Notes under the pieces: generated by a model | The model's database searches: none | What the model was told of the DNA's origin: nothing | What the model saw: only the letters and a program-made list of their open reading frames with translations | Program-made: the position numbers and the translations under genes | Part shown: positions 8,786 through 17,952 of the stretch, piece by piece | Numbering within the stretch: position 1 is the stretch's first letter | Layout: each line of letters begins with the position of its first letter | NCBI RefSeq assembly: GCF_004153165.1 | Contig: NZ_SEMD01000008.1 | Span: 74,269 to 138,268 of the forward strand | Source of the DNA: Sporolactobacillus sp. THM7-4 | GTDB lineage: Bacteria > Bacillota > Bacilli > Bacillales > Sporolactobacillaceae | Direction of reading: 5' to 3' | DNA length: 64,000 bases

Positions 8786-9703
8786 TTAAATATCCTCCCT
8801 CAGGCGCGGATTGAAGATTTCATCCACCGCATCCAGGAATAAAACGATGCCGAGCGTCAGAAGAAGCAGGGCAAGGAGTGGAGACAGCAGATACGGCAGG
8901 GCGTCCGGGCTGCTCATCGCTCCGGCAGAGAAAACCGCCATATTAAGCATAACCCCCCAGTTATTGACGTGGAAAGGAACAACCCCGAGAAAAAACAGTC
9001 CGACTTCTGCATAAATACAACCCGTAATGGATGTCAGCAGGTTCATCCCGATATAGGAGCTGACATTTGGCAGAATCTCCCTGAAAAGGATATAGAACGG
9101 AGACAAGCCAAGTCCTCTTGCCGCTTCAATAAACCCGCGTTCCCTCAGCGACAGGGTCTGCGATCGAACGGCTCGGGCCATGCCGCCCCAACTGGTTATA
9201 CCGAGAATAAAGCCCATCGCCAGCGGATGTCCGAAGTTCCAGACTGTCGATAAAACGACGAGGAGCGGAAAAGATGGAACTGTCAGAAAAAAGTCGGTAA
9301 TGCGCATAATTACCGAATCCGACCAGCCGATAAAGTAACCGGCAATCAGACCGAGTACCGTACCAAAGATGACGGTGAACAATGCACCAAGTGCTGCAGC
9401 AAGAAGAACATATCGGGCACCTGTAATGATCAAAGCCAGATTGCTTGTTCCTTCAAAATCCGTTCCGAGCGGATACTTCCAGCTGAGCGGTGCATAAATG
9501 TTATTCGGATCAATCGGCAACTCTTTTGGATAGAGATAAGGCCCGACAATCGCCATTAACGTAAACATTACTATAATCAGAAAACCGATCACACGACTTA
9601 CCTTTCTCGTAATCGCACGCCACGCGGCTCTCCAGAATGAGTGTCCCTGATAGATGTTCGGCTTAAAAGCTTTAACAGTCTTTGCAGTTTCCGTAGTTGT
9701 CAT
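8786..9703 (-). CDS. ABC transporter permease (OppC/DppC-like)
   Basis: 305 aa with a cytoplasmic N-terminal tail, a first membrane helix (VIGFLIIVMFTLMAIVG), a periphery segment with the DppC-typical PLGTDFEGTSNLA, and a BPD_transp_1 core including the EAA-loop RSQTLSLRERGFIEAARGLG. It pairs with the OppB-like permease 7 bases upstream. It acts in the cytoplasmic membrane as half of the translocation channel. Muropeptide specificity is inferred from the downstream genes, not from the permease sequence. Confidence 0.88.
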   Translation of the reverse strand: MTTTETAKTVKAFKPNIYQGHSFWRAAWRAITRKVSRVIGFLIIVMFTLMAIVGPYLYPKELPIDPNNIYAPLSWKYPLGTDFEGTSNLALIITGARYVLLAAALGALFTVIFGTVLGLIAGYFIGWSDSVIMRITDFFLTVPSFPLLVVLSTVWNFGHPLAMGFILGITSWGGMARAVRSQTLSLRERGFIEAARGLGLSPFYILFREILPNVSSYIGMNLLTSITGCIYAEVGLFFLGVVPFHVNNWGVMLNMAVFSAGAMSSPDALPYLLSPLLALLLLTLGIVLFLDAVDEIFNPRLREDI

Positions 9704-9710
9704 GGATGTA

Positions 9711-10715
9711 CTACCTCCTTATCCGCGGGTCGACAACCGAATAGAGAAAATCCGTGATGATGTTGGCAACAATAACGGCAATGGTGATCAACAGAAAGGT
9801 GCCACTCATTAATGGATAATCCCTTGCATCAATCGCCTTGACCAGAAGATTACCAAGCCCCGGATAATCAAAAATGTTCTCGATAAAAACCGATCCGCCG
9901 AACATGAAACCAATGGACAGGGTAAATAAGGTGAAAAGCGGAAGAATCGCATTGTGTGCGATATAACCCACTCGCGTTGATGACTTAAGTCCGCGAATCT
10001 CCGAGGCCAGGATAAAATCATCACCCAGTACGGTAATAACGCTGGATTTCATCGTCAGAAGCCAGCCGCCATAACTTGATAACGCGTAAGTCACAACCGG
10101 CAGAACCGCATGGCTGATCAGCGAAGAAATAAACGGCCAGTTGAAACCGGGATCAATCGACGAATCATATGGTGCGCCAAAAGGTAAAATCGGCCACAGT
10201 GTAGTAAACAGGTAAGCCAAAAGCAGTCCCATCACAAACTGTGGAATTCCGTGCAGCAATGAGCCGGAAACCGTCAATGAGGTTCCAAATGGCGATGACC
10301 GCTTGATCGCTGCCATTACACCAGCCAGCACACCGATTAAAAAACTTGCGACGAGTCCTGTGAAAACGAGAATCAATGTCCAGGGTGCAGCATTCAGAAT
10401 AATATGGGAGACCCCGATGCCTTCATAAGAAATGGACTGTCCAAAATCAAAGTGAAGCATACTCCAGATGTAATGAACAAACTGCTCACCTAAAGGTTCG
10501 TCCGGAATAAAGCCATACATCACTCGAACCTGATTTTCTGCCTGTACTGGCGTCATGCCCTGCATGATTAATTGATTATATTGAGCACTGACCGGATCTC
10601 CCGGCATCATGCGCACGAGAAAAAAGGTCAAAGATGCTACGGCCAACACCATGATCAGGCCAGAAAAAATCCGCCATACCAGGCGGATTAAAAAGTCTTT
10701 CATAAACTGAAGCAC
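9711..10715 (-). CDS. ABC transporter permease (OppB/DppB-like)
   Basis: 334 aa. It has the OppB-type N-terminus (FLIRLVWRIFSGLIMVLAVASLTFFLVRMMPGDP split over helix 1 and the PGDP motif), the YGFIPDEPLGEQFVHY loop and six predicted helices. The EAA loop, LASEIRGLKSSTRVGYI, and the C-terminal VIVANIITDFLYSVVDPRIR are family hallmarks. It lies 74 bases after the binding-protein gene and is followed closely by the second permease. Function: inner-membrane channel half of the peptide/muropeptide importer. Confidence 0.88.
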   Translation of the reverse strand: MLQFMKDFLIRLVWRIFSGLIMVLAVASLTFFLVRMMPGDPVSAQYNQLIMQGMTPVQAENQVRVMYGFIPDEPLGEQFVHYIWSMLHFDFGQSISYEGIGVSHIILNAAPWTLILVFTGLVASFLIGVLAGVMAAIKRSSPFGTSLTVSGSLLHGIPQFVMGLLLAYLFTTLWPILPFGAPYDSSIDPGFNWPFISSLISHAVLPVVTYALSSYGGWLLTMKSSVITVLGDDFILASEIRGLKSSTRVGYIAHNAILPLFTLFTLSIGFMFGGSVFIENIFDYPGLGNLLVKAIDARDYPLMSGTFLLITIAVIVANIITDFLYSVVDPRIRR

Positions 10716-10789
10716 CCCCCCTGTTCTGTTCTTCTGCTCTTGTTATCTCTCATTCAACCATACTTTACCTTCTCTATTGTTTATTTGGA

Positions 10790-12601
10790 TCATTTCGGTG
10801 TTACGTAGCCCTGGGACATCCAGACACCCGGCATATTGTTCATTAAGCCTTCATCCTTAACAGGAAAATTGTTAAATCTCGAAGTGTTAACAAATTGAAC
10901 ATGGGTATAATCCCAGATTTCAATCATCGGAACATATTCATTGGTCGCAAGAGCCAGTGTCTGAACATTGTCTTTCTGCTGCTCAGGCTTCATCTGATTT
11001 AACTGGTATGTCAGCTCGCCTGGATTAACTTTTTTACCCGTCGATAGCTTCAGGGTTTGTGGCAGACCGATCCAGTTGCCCTTGGTTTTATCTTTCTGAT
11101 CATAGTACACAAGTTTGCCGTTGAGCACGTTATAGCCGTCAGGCGTACCATAAATTCTGGCAAATGCGGTGTACATATTTGGACTGAGTGAATCCAGCCA
11201 GAAACCAACCGCATACTTTTGGGCAGCCATGTCGGCCTGATACTGAGCGAAACTGCTGACAATCGTCGGTTTCGCCTCAATACCGAACTTCGTCAGCTGG
11301 CTGGCAATCACCTTACCGCCCTGAATCCAGTCGCTGAATCCATTAACAACATTGATATCCATTGACCAGGGCTTGCCGTCAGGCAGGTACCATTTGTCAC
11401 CTTTCTTCTTAAAACCTTCCTTTTTCAGGATTGACGCTGCTTTATTCAAATCAAGATTGTAGGCATCCATCTTCGAACGAACGGAGTCATCAATCCACTG
11501 CGATGCCGCACTGTCTGTCATACCATCCGTATACCTTGAAGGCGTGCCGACAACGGGTTCAGCAACTTTCTGTACGGCTTTACGATCGATAACATAAGCC
11601 AGTGCTTTACGAACATTGGTGTTTCCATATGGATAATATTTCTGGTTAAATGCTAATGCCGCAGCAACATATGTCGGTGTAACCACTTTCTGATTTGTCT
11701 TTTTATTGAGCGCATTTTTCAGAATGTTAGTCGGCATCGAGGTGAACGGTGTTGCATCCAGCTGACCGGCAATCAAATAGTTCCAGATCTGCTGGTTTCC
11801 AGTATAATTCCGAAGGGACACGCTGCCGACCTTAACTTTATTTGCTGCATAGAAATATTTGTTCTTTACGAGATAAGCTTCACCGGGATTTAAGCGTTTC
11901 AGAACGAATGGGCCGGCAGATAAACTCGTTTTTGGTGCGTACTGTGTAATACTTTTGCCAAGTTGGGTCAGCTTATCCTGAGCTTTCTTCGCCTGAGCAG
12001 CTTTTCCTTTATCCGATCCAGTATATTGAGACTGCTCAATAATTGACCAAATATCCTTCGGCAAAAGTTTACCATACTGGGAATCAGGGACAACCGTCTG
12101 CTGCAGGGCATCATGGAGGAACATTTTATATGTACCACCTGGCACCTGGCTCAGTTCCAGTTTTTTCTGGGAGAGCACCTTGACTGATCCGAGCGAAAAG
12201 GATTGGGCGGTACCCTGGGTGAAAGCGATCGCAAGTGATGTTTTGATGTCATTTGCCGTCACCGGTTTGCCATTTGACCATTTAGCGTCCGGTTGCAGGG
12301 TAATCGTTGCTTTTGTTCCATCCGAACTCTCGCTCCACGACCTGGCAAGTCCGGGATAAAATTTGTTCGGATCCGACGCGAGTATTGCGGACCAGGCCAG
12401 CTGCATTGTGTCAAAACTGGTGAATGAATTACCTGTAGCGTTATACGGGTTCTTCGGTGCACCAGGAGAAATTGGATGATAATAATAAACAGTCGTGAAC
12501 TTTGCATTGCTGTTACCTGATGTTGAACCGCCGCAAGCGGTCAGTGAAATGGCCAATAACGCAATCAACATCAAAATAGGAAGCCGTTTGATTACCTTCA
12601 A
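10790..12601 (-). CDS. Peptide/muropeptide-binding lipoprotein, SBP family 5
   Basis: 603 aa. A signal peptide is followed by the lipobox LTAC (Cys about 23), so the mature protein is a membrane-anchored extracytoplasmic lipoprotein. The family 5 substrate-binding fold is shown by YPGLARSWSESSDGTKATI and the WSNGKPVTANDIKTSL region. The start is TTG at 12601, 8 bases after GGAGG; no ATG is placed as well. It is the first gene of the operon and lies downstream of the inverted repeat at 12729-12772. The ligand is unknown; the partner genes suggest MurNAc-peptides. Confidence 0.87.
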   Translation of the reverse strand: MKVIKRLPILMLIALLAISLTACGGSTSGNSNAKFTTVYYYHPISPGAPKNPYNATGNSFTSFDTMQLAWSAILASDPNKFYPGLARSWSESSDGTKATITLQPDAKWSNGKPVTANDIKTSLAIAFTQGTAQSFSLGSVKVLSQKKLELSQVPGGTYKMFLHDALQQTVVPDSQYGKLLPKDIWSIIEQSQYTGSDKGKAAQAKKAQDKLTQLGKSITQYAPKTSLSAGPFVLKRLNPGEAYLVKNKYFYAANKVKVGSVSLRNYTGNQQIWNYLIAGQLDATPFTSMPTNILKNALNKKTNQKVVTPTYVAAALAFNQKYYPYGNTNVRKALAYVIDRKAVQKVAEPVVGTPSRYTDGMTDSAASQWIDDSVRSKMDAYNLDLNKAASILKKEGFKKKGDKWYLPDGKPWSMDINVVNGFSDWIQGGKVIASQLTKFGIEAKPTIVSSFAQYQADMAAQKYAVGFWLDSLSPNMYTAFARIYGTPDGYNVLNGKLVYYDQKDKTKGNWIGLPQTLKLSTGKKVNPGELTYQLNQMKPEQQKDNVQTLALATNEYVPMIEIWDYTHVQFVNTSRFNNFPVKDEGLMNNMPGVWMSQGYVTPK

Positions 12602-12728
12602 GTCAAATTCCTCCTTCTCTTTTTGGGAACTTTAAAAATATCAACAGCCTGCCGATTAAAAAAGTACTCCATCACCTCCACAGTCACTTGATCCAACCGA
12701 CATAAATTTAAAAAAATTGCAAAAACGG

Positions 12729-12772
12729 ATAATATTTTATGCCAGATTAATAACCCATCTGTAAAATATTAT
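12729..12772. repeat. Long inverted repeat upstream of the muropeptide operon
   Basis: Arms ATAATATTTTA (12729-12739) and TAAAATATTAT (12762-12772) are perfectly complementary. Inside them CAGAT (12743-12747) and ATCTG (12757-12761) also pair, with a 3-base bulge and the loop TAATAACCC. It lies about 130 bases before the first gene. It could be an operator for the operon's RpiR regulator or an RNA hairpin. There is no T-run beside it, so a terminator is unlikely. Confidence 0.5.
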
Positions 12773-13194
12773 TTCAATTTATAGACCCATTTTAGTTTCA
12801 GCAAGGTTATTTGTCCATATAGTTGTCACTTATTCTGACATGCTATTTTATAGTCTCCCAGGAAAAGTTCTATAAAAAGCGAAAACTCACATTTTTTCGT
12901 TTGGCTTCATTCCGTAAGGCGGATCGTCTGAAACATTCCCATCGCGATGCAGATGGACACTATAGTGAACAGCACCCTTTATTGAAATGTATTAAGATTG
13001 CGTGGCGTTTTATACCAAAAAAATTATCTTTTTTTAAAACTTTTTTTCGCCTTTGTCTTGTATTTAAATTCATCAGAATGTTTTAGTCTGAATTTTCATA
13101 GAAATTTATTCTCCCAGTTTAATTGGCTCACGCAAATGCCAACCATTGGACTTTTTCCCATAGGATTTTAATTTGTAACAGAAAAGCCACAAAA
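12773..13194. other. Intergenic stretch without a convincing gene
   Basis: A-T-rich sequence between the divergent muropeptide and glp operons. A short open frame at 12823-13086 has no ribosome binding site that I trust and no recognisable protein features. I see no RNA gene here. Confidence 0.4.
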
Positions 13195-13208
13195 TGTATC
13201 CGTTTTCA
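13195..13208. promoter_or_regulatory. Candidate CcpA cre site for glpABC
   Basis: TGTATCCGTTTTCA fits TG-N4-CG-N4-CA, the symmetrical core of Firmicutes cre elements. It lies just upstream of the TATAAT hexamers at 13232 and 13249. CcpA repression of glycerol genes by preferred sugars is well established in the group; binding here is inferred. Confidence 0.45.
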
Positions 13209-13231
13209 CATTAAAGGGAATTTGAATGCTG

Positions 13232-13254
13232 TATAATAAAACTGAAAATATAAT
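13232..13254 (+). promoter_or_regulatory. Probable glp promoter -10 region
   Basis: Two TATAAT hexamers occur at 13232-13237 and 13249-13254. TTGAAT at 13222 is a weak -35 candidate for the second, but its 21-base spacing is long. The leader hairpin begins shortly afterwards, which fits a start near 13260. Confidence 0.4.
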
Positions 13255-13282
13255 AGACGGCGGCTCGGAGACATGTGAGAAG

Positions 13283-13340
13283 GCCGGCAGATACACTTGA
13301 ACGAAATAGCGTTTGGGCGTTTTCTGTCGGCTTTTTATTT
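13283..13340 (+). terminator. Leader terminator upstream of glpA (possible GlpP antitermination)
   Basis: GCCGGCAGA (13283-13291) pairs with TCTGTCGGC (13323-13331) with one G-U pair, and an inner AACG/CGTT also pairs. TTTTTATTTT follows at once. A terminator in the untranslated leader, about 110 bases before the glpA start, resembles the B. subtilis glpD and glpF leaders, where GlpP with glycerol-3-phosphate prevents termination. Confidence 0.6.
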
Positions 13341-13452
13341 TCTGTCCGGGGCGTAAGGCGGCATGGTGTACGAGAATTATGTATCTGCTAACCTGTTCAC
13401 TCGCTTCGCCCCTGCCTGTATCTTTACCGCTATTCCTGAGGAGGAATGAAAA

Positions 13453-15072
13453 ATGGAAAAAGCCCTTGAAACAGAAGTCGCTGTTATCGGAGGAGGCATC
13501 ACGGGTGCGGGTATTCTACGGGATCTGGCTTTACGGGGAATCAGGGCCATTCTGGTCGAGCAGGGCGACCTCGGCCACGGAACATCGACACGTAATCATG
13601 GTCTGCTCCATTCAGGCTGCCGCTATGCTGTCCGCGATCCCGAAGCTGCTATTGAAAGTTACCACGAAAATCTGATTCTGAAAAAAACAATTCCCGGCTC
13701 AATCGAGAAGACCGGCGGCCTGTTTGTCAAAGTGCCCGGCGATGACGATGCCTATGTCGACAAATGGCTTGCGTCGTGTCATAAATTGGGCATCCCTGTT
13801 GAAGAAGTTCCGCTGAGCCAGGTCTTCCGGGAAGAACCTTATCTGAACAAAAAAGCGGAAGCCGCTTACCGTGTTCCGGATGGGGCGATCGATGACTTCA
13901 CGCTGCTCATCGATGTCATCAACGATGCGGTCGCTCATGGTGCAAAAACGCTCACTTATCACGAGGTGACCGAAGTATTAACGGAACAGGACCATGTAAC
14001 CGGAATTCATGTACGTGACAGACATTCAGGTGAAGAAACGGATATCCACGCACAAATTGTGATTAATGCGGCAGGTCCCTGGGGCATGAATATCGCCCGT
14101 ATGGCCGGTGTGCCTTTAAAAATACTGAACAACAAAGGGATGCTGGTCGTGTTCAGCCACCGATTCAACAAACATGTGATTAACCGGCTGCGAATGCCCG
14201 GCGACGGAGATATCTTCGTACCCGCACATGACGTCACCATTTTTGGTACAACGGGTAAAAACACCGACGACCCAAATGACTTCTCCCTTGACAGGAAAGA
14301 AATGGAAGACATGCTGGCTGTCGGTGAGGCACTGATCCCGTCCATTCACCGGATGCGGCTGATCCGGGCATACAGCGGCAGCCGCCCCTTGTATCAGAAG
14401 AACGGCGGACATGGATCAAACGGTCGGGATGTCACCCGTGGAATGGCACTCATTGATCACGGCGAGCGGGACGGGCTGAACGGATTAATCACGATTACAG
14501 GCGGCAAACTGACCACTTTCCGATTAATGGCAGAAAAAACGGTCGACCTGGTATGTCAGAAACTGGATGTCCATTCTCCCTGCCGGACGCGTGAGGAAGT
14601 TCTTCCGGACCGCAGAGTTTCGGACTCATTCAGCAAGGCAAATCTGGCGCCCGCAGCCCGCCATAAATTAATGAGCTGGGCAGGCGTCCGAGCCCCGAAA
14701 TTCGACGCCGCGTTACAAAATGAGGAAGGGTCGCAGGTGGTCTGTGAATGCGAGCAGATCACTTGGGCCGAAATTGAGACGGCCATTCCAAATAAAGGCG
14801 GCTTCGATCTCGGCGACATCCGGCGCCGGACACGGCTTGGCATGGGCCCGTGCCAGGGTACATTCTGCAACTTCAGAGCTGCAGCTCTCGCGGTTGAACA
14901 GGGCCGGGCCGACATCAAAGAAGCAAATTGTGCACTACTGGGCGGCATAACTGAACGTCAGAAAGGAATGGGTGTCGTCGCAATCGGAGAAACCGCTAAA
15001 CAACTGCAGATGATGCAAACGCTTTATCAGGTTTCTCTTGGCTTCAAAAAGGAGGGGAATCAGCATGTATGA
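13453..15072 (+). CDS. glpA: Anaerobic glycerol-3-phosphate dehydrogenase subunit A
   Basis: 539 aa FAD-dependent subunit. VIGGGITGAGILRDLALRG is the dinucleotide-binding fold at the N-terminus, followed by GTSTRNHGLLHSGCRYA of the DAO family. The C-terminal BFD-like domain has CECEQI and GPCQGTFC, an iron-sulfur ligand set expected in GlpA. It oxidises glycerol-3-phosphate to dihydroxyacetone phosphate, passing electrons through GlpB and GlpC to the membrane. The start follows GGAGG by 9 bases. Its end overlaps glpB by 8 bases. B. subtilis uses GlpD instead, so the GlpABC form suggests oxygen-limited life. Confidence 0.95.
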   Translation: MEKALETEVAVIGGGITGAGILRDLALRGIRAILVEQGDLGHGTSTRNHGLLHSGCRYAVRDPEAAIESYHENLILKKTIPGSIEKTGGLFVKVPGDDDAYVDKWLASCHKLGIPVEEVPLSQVFREEPYLNKKAEAAYRVPDGAIDDFTLLIDVINDAVAHGAKTLTYHEVTEVLTEQDHVTGIHVRDRHSGEETDIHAQIVINAAGPWGMNIARMAGVPLKILNNKGMLVVFSHRFNKHVINRLRMPGDGDIFVPAHDVTIFGTTGKNTDDPNDFSLDRKEMEDMLAVGEALIPSIHRMRLIRAYSGSRPLYQKNGGHGSNGRDVTRGMALIDHGERDGLNGLITITGGKLTTFRLMAEKTVDLVCQKLDVHSPCRTREEVLPDRRVSDSFSKANLAPAARHKLMSWAGVRAPKFDAALQNEEGSQVVCECEQITWAEIETAIPNKGGFDLGDIRRRTRLGMGPCQGTFCNFRAAALAVEQGRADIKEANCALLGGITERQKGMGVVAIGETAKQLQMMQTLYQVSLGFKKEGNQHV

Positions 15073-16213
15073 TGTTGTTGTGATCGGTCAGGGATTGTCC
15101 GGAATGCTCGCGGCTATATGGGCAAAAGAGAAGGGAAAAAGAACCGCGCTGATCATGTCCGGAGCCGGTAAAATCCTCCAGTCAACCGGTGTACTGGACT
15201 TGATCCCGGGATCAGACGGCACGCTTGAGGACTGGATGAAACTTTATCAGATGGATTTATGGGTGAAGCCGGAAGTCATGCAGGCGGTGGACAAATTCAA
15301 GCTACTCATGCGCGAACTCGGTTACGCCTATGAAGGAGATCCGGGCCACCCTGTGCCGATAGTGACCGGATCCGGCCATATTAAATATACCGCGCTTTAT
15401 CCGGAGACCGTTTCGCCTGTGCCCGGGAGCGGCCGGGCGGTGGTCGTTGGCTTCCGTGAACTCGCTGATTTCCAGCCTTCCTTCATCAGTAAAAATTTGC
15501 AAAACGACCGGCCGGGGCTACGCGTCTCTGCCTTGTCCGTCCGAGTCGGTGCGGAGTCCAGGCGTGTTCTGACGCAGCTTGACGTTGCGAGGCTGCTCGA
15601 CCAGGAAGACATCCGTGAAAATTGCCTGAACCAAATCAAAAACGAACTCAGGCACCGAAAAACGGGTCAACCCGACTTTTTCATCTTCCCGTCTTCACTC
15701 GGATACAAACAATGGCCAGAGACACTGCGCCGGTTTTCGGAAGCGCTCGGCGCAACAGTGACGGAAGCTCCGGGGATACCGCCAAACGCGACGGCGATCC
15801 GCCTGAACAACCTGCTGAAGCTGAAAGCGATTCGTTCCGGTGTCCGTTTTTACGGGGATACCACTGTCATCGGAGCGAACCGCGATAATCATACGATTCG
15901 TTCGGTGATCATCCGGATGGTCAACCGGACCACCGAAGTCGCCGGAAGCCGGTTCATCCTCGCCACTGGCGGCGTGCTTGGTGGCGGTCTTGAAGTCTTG
16001 CCTACCGGTATGCGTGAAACTGCCCTGCATCTGGAAACGGACAGTCAGGGGCGCCCGGTAAATCCGCCGGACAATCTGTATCTGGCAGGAGCAAGCCGTG
16101 GCGAACAGCTGACCCGGAACGGGATTGTTGGCGGCATCTATACCCTGGTCTCCAGTTATGAAGCTGCTTACGGTGCTTGCAAACCTGTCCGAGGAGGAAT
16201 GAAAAATGCCTGA
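15065..16213 (+). CDS. glpB: Anaerobic glycerol-3-phosphate dehydrogenase subunit B
   Basis: About 382 aa. It begins MYDVVVIGQGLSGMLAA, a Rossmann FAD/NAD motif, and keeps LQSTGVLDLIPG and the late GGIYTLVSSYEAA segment of GlpB. The start at 15065 is preceded by AAGGAGGGG and overlaps the glpA stop; the frame stays open nine codons further upstream without a ribosome site. The subunit links GlpA to the GlpC iron-sulfur protein. Identity is supported by order between glpA and glpC as well as by motifs. Confidence 0.92.
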   Translation: MYDVVVIGQGLSGMLAAIWAKEKGKRTALIMSGAGKILQSTGVLDLIPGSDGTLEDWMKLYQMDLWVKPEVMQAVDKFKLLMRELGYAYEGDPGHPVPIVTGSGHIKYTALYPETVSPVPGSGRAVVVGFRELADFQPSFISKNLQNDRPGLRVSALSVRVGAESRRVLTQLDVARLLDQEDIRENCLNQIKNELRHRKTGQPDFFIFPSSLGYKQWPETLRRFSEALGATVTEAPGIPPNATAIRLNNLLKLKAIRSGVRFYGDTTVIGANRDNHTIRSVIIRMVNRTTEVAGSRFILATGGVLGGGLEVLPTGMRETALHLETDSQGRPVNPPDNLYLAGASRGEQLTRNGIVGGIYTLVSSYEAAYGACKPVRGGMKNA

Positions 16214-17441
16214 TCAAATGTTTGATATGACGATGCTGGACGACTCCTATGAAAAGTGTCTGAAATGTAACGCCTGCGTTGCCAGCTGTCCGGTCACCGG
16301 CGCGACGCTGGATTTCGGCGGACCGAAACATATGGGTCCGGAATTGAAACGGCTGGTTGATAACCAGCAATCTATTGATGATGAACGGATTGAATTTTGC
16401 ACGCTCTGCGGCAACTGTGATCTGTCCTGCCCGGAAAACGTCCATATTTCGACCCTGACTGCCTTTGCCAAAGCGCTGCACACAGAAAAAAACGGATCGA
16501 ATTTCCGCGACTTCGTCCTGAGCAACGCCGAACTCGTCGGCAAAATGGCATCTGCTTTCGCACCGGTTACCAACGCCGCCATGAAAATGAAACCGATGCG
16601 CAAAGTCATGGAAAAAGTCATGAAAATTCCTGAAGGACGGAAATTCCCGAAATACAGGTTCAAGAACTTTAATCTGACCTTCAAAAACAAGGTCACCGGC
16701 TCAAAAAGGAAAGTGGCCTACTTTGTCGGCTGCTACGCAATGTACAACGCTCCGAATGTCGCGGAAAGTTTTGTCAAAGTCATGAACTATAATGGCATTG
16801 AGGTTGTCAAGCCGCGCCAGAAATGCTGCGGTGTGCCGATGCTGGCGAACGGACGGATGAAACAGGCGCGGAAGAACGCAAAGTTCAATATTGAAAGCCT
16901 GCTGGAATATGTCCGCAAAGGCTATGATGTGGTCACAACCTGCACGAGCTGCGGCCTCGCTCTGAAGAAGGAATACCTATCAATAGACGGTTCCCCCGAG
17001 GCGAAAGAGTTGGCCGCCCACGTCTATGATGCCGATGAATATCTGAGAATGCTCTATGACCATGGTGAGTTCAACACACACCTTGCGCCGATAAAACATA
17101 TAGTCGGCTATCACGCTCCATGCCATATGCGAGCCCAGGGGATGGGATCGCCGGCACTGGATATTCTTGAACTCATTCCCGGTTTCGATATTTATGACCT
17201 CGGCGCTGGATGCTGCGGCCAGTGCGGTACATTCGGATTCAAGAAAGAAAAATATGCCGTATCGATGAAGCTCGGTCGCACGATGGCCGAATCCGTAAAG
17301 AATCTGGACGCCGATTATACCGTCACCGAATGCGGCATGTGTAAAAATCAGCTGGATCAGCTGACGGATAAAGAAGTCAGACACCCGATGCAGATTCTTG
17401 CTGAGTCTTATGAACATGCCCGGCATCTCCAGACTGTGTAA
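16206..17441 (+). CDS. glpC: Anaerobic glycerol-3-phosphate dehydrogenase subunit C, iron-sulfur protein
   Basis: 411 aa. Two ferredoxin-type clusters are visible, CLKCNACVASCP (residues 18-29) and CTLCGNCDLSCP (about 65-76). Two cysteine-rich CCG domains follow, with CCGVPM and AGCCGQCGTFG as core motifs. GlpC anchors the complex at the membrane and carries electrons to menaquinone. The start overlaps glpB by 8 bases and has GAGGAATGAAAA before it. A strong terminator follows at 17521-17548, closing the operon. Confidence 0.95.
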   Translation: MPDQMFDMTMLDDSYEKCLKCNACVASCPVTGATLDFGGPKHMGPELKRLVDNQQSIDDERIEFCTLCGNCDLSCPENVHISTLTAFAKALHTEKNGSNFRDFVLSNAELVGKMASAFAPVTNAAMKMKPMRKVMEKVMKIPEGRKFPKYRFKNFNLTFKNKVTGSKRKVAYFVGCYAMYNAPNVAESFVKVMNYNGIEVVKPRQKCCGVPMLANGRMKQARKNAKFNIESLLEYVRKGYDVVTTCTSCGLALKKEYLSIDGSPEAKELAAHVYDADEYLRMLYDHGEFNTHLAPIKHIVGYHAPCHMRAQGMGSPALDILELIPGFDIYDLGAGCCGQCGTFGFKKEKYAVSMKLGRTMAESVKNLDADYTVTECGMCKNQLDQLTDKEVRHPMQILAESYEHARHLQTV

Positions 17442-17520
17442 TACCACAATTTCAGAATTTATGCTTCCTAAATCCTTGTGATTTCCGGTCTGAAATACTG
17501 CCGGATAAAAAAATGAATCC

Positions 17521-17548
17521 GCCCGTTCGCTTGTGAACGGGCTTTTTT
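17521..17548 (+). terminator. glpABC terminator
   Basis: GCCCGTTC (17521-17528), loop GCTTGT, GAACGGGC (17535-17542) and six T residues. A textbook Rho-independent terminator 80 bases after glpC. Confidence 0.9.
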
Positions 17549-17563
17549 AACTTCTTTCTGCTA

Positions 17564-17931
17564 TTGCGTGGCCTGCCGGATTTCACAACACGACTGGTCA
17601 AAGAAAATGATGTGATTGTGATTGAAGATTTGAAAACCAAAAATCTTCTCCATAATCACAGCCTTGCAAGAGCAATGGCCAACCAATCCTGGCGAGAAAT
17701 CAGAAGAATGCTTGAATACAAATGCAAATGGTATGGGAAAAAATTGATTGTCGTCAACCCATGCAAGACGTCGCAAATCTGTTCCCATTGTGGCTATGAT
17801 GATGGAAAACATACTCTTGACATTAGAGAATGGACGTGCCTGAATGTCATGCACATCATGACCGGGATATTAATGCAGCTAAAAACATTCTAAGTATTGG
17901 CCTGGAACAAGCCTCAGTAAAAGAGTCGTGA
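17564..17931 (+). pseudogene. tnpB: Truncated, frameshifted IS200/IS605 tnpB remnant
   Basis: Only the C-terminal part of TnpB is left: ENDVIVIEDLKTKNL, SWREIRRMLEYK, YGKKLIVV and CSHCGYDDG of the RuvC/zinc-finger region. At about 17838 one base is missing. Restoring one C after GTGC gives CPECHAHHDRDINAAKNIL, the second zinc-knuckle pair and the final RuvC aspartate, and the frame then ends with TGA at 17929-17931. About two thirds of the protein is absent at the 5' side, cut close to the glpC terminator. It cannot encode a working nuclease. The right-end hairpins just downstream are kept. Confidence 0.88.
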
Positions 17932-17952
17932 CCTCTGTTCAAGGCTGAAATG

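Noticed and set aside
12823-13086. 87-codon frame
   Set aside because: No ribosome site or recognisable composition; it lies in an A-T-rich intergenic region.
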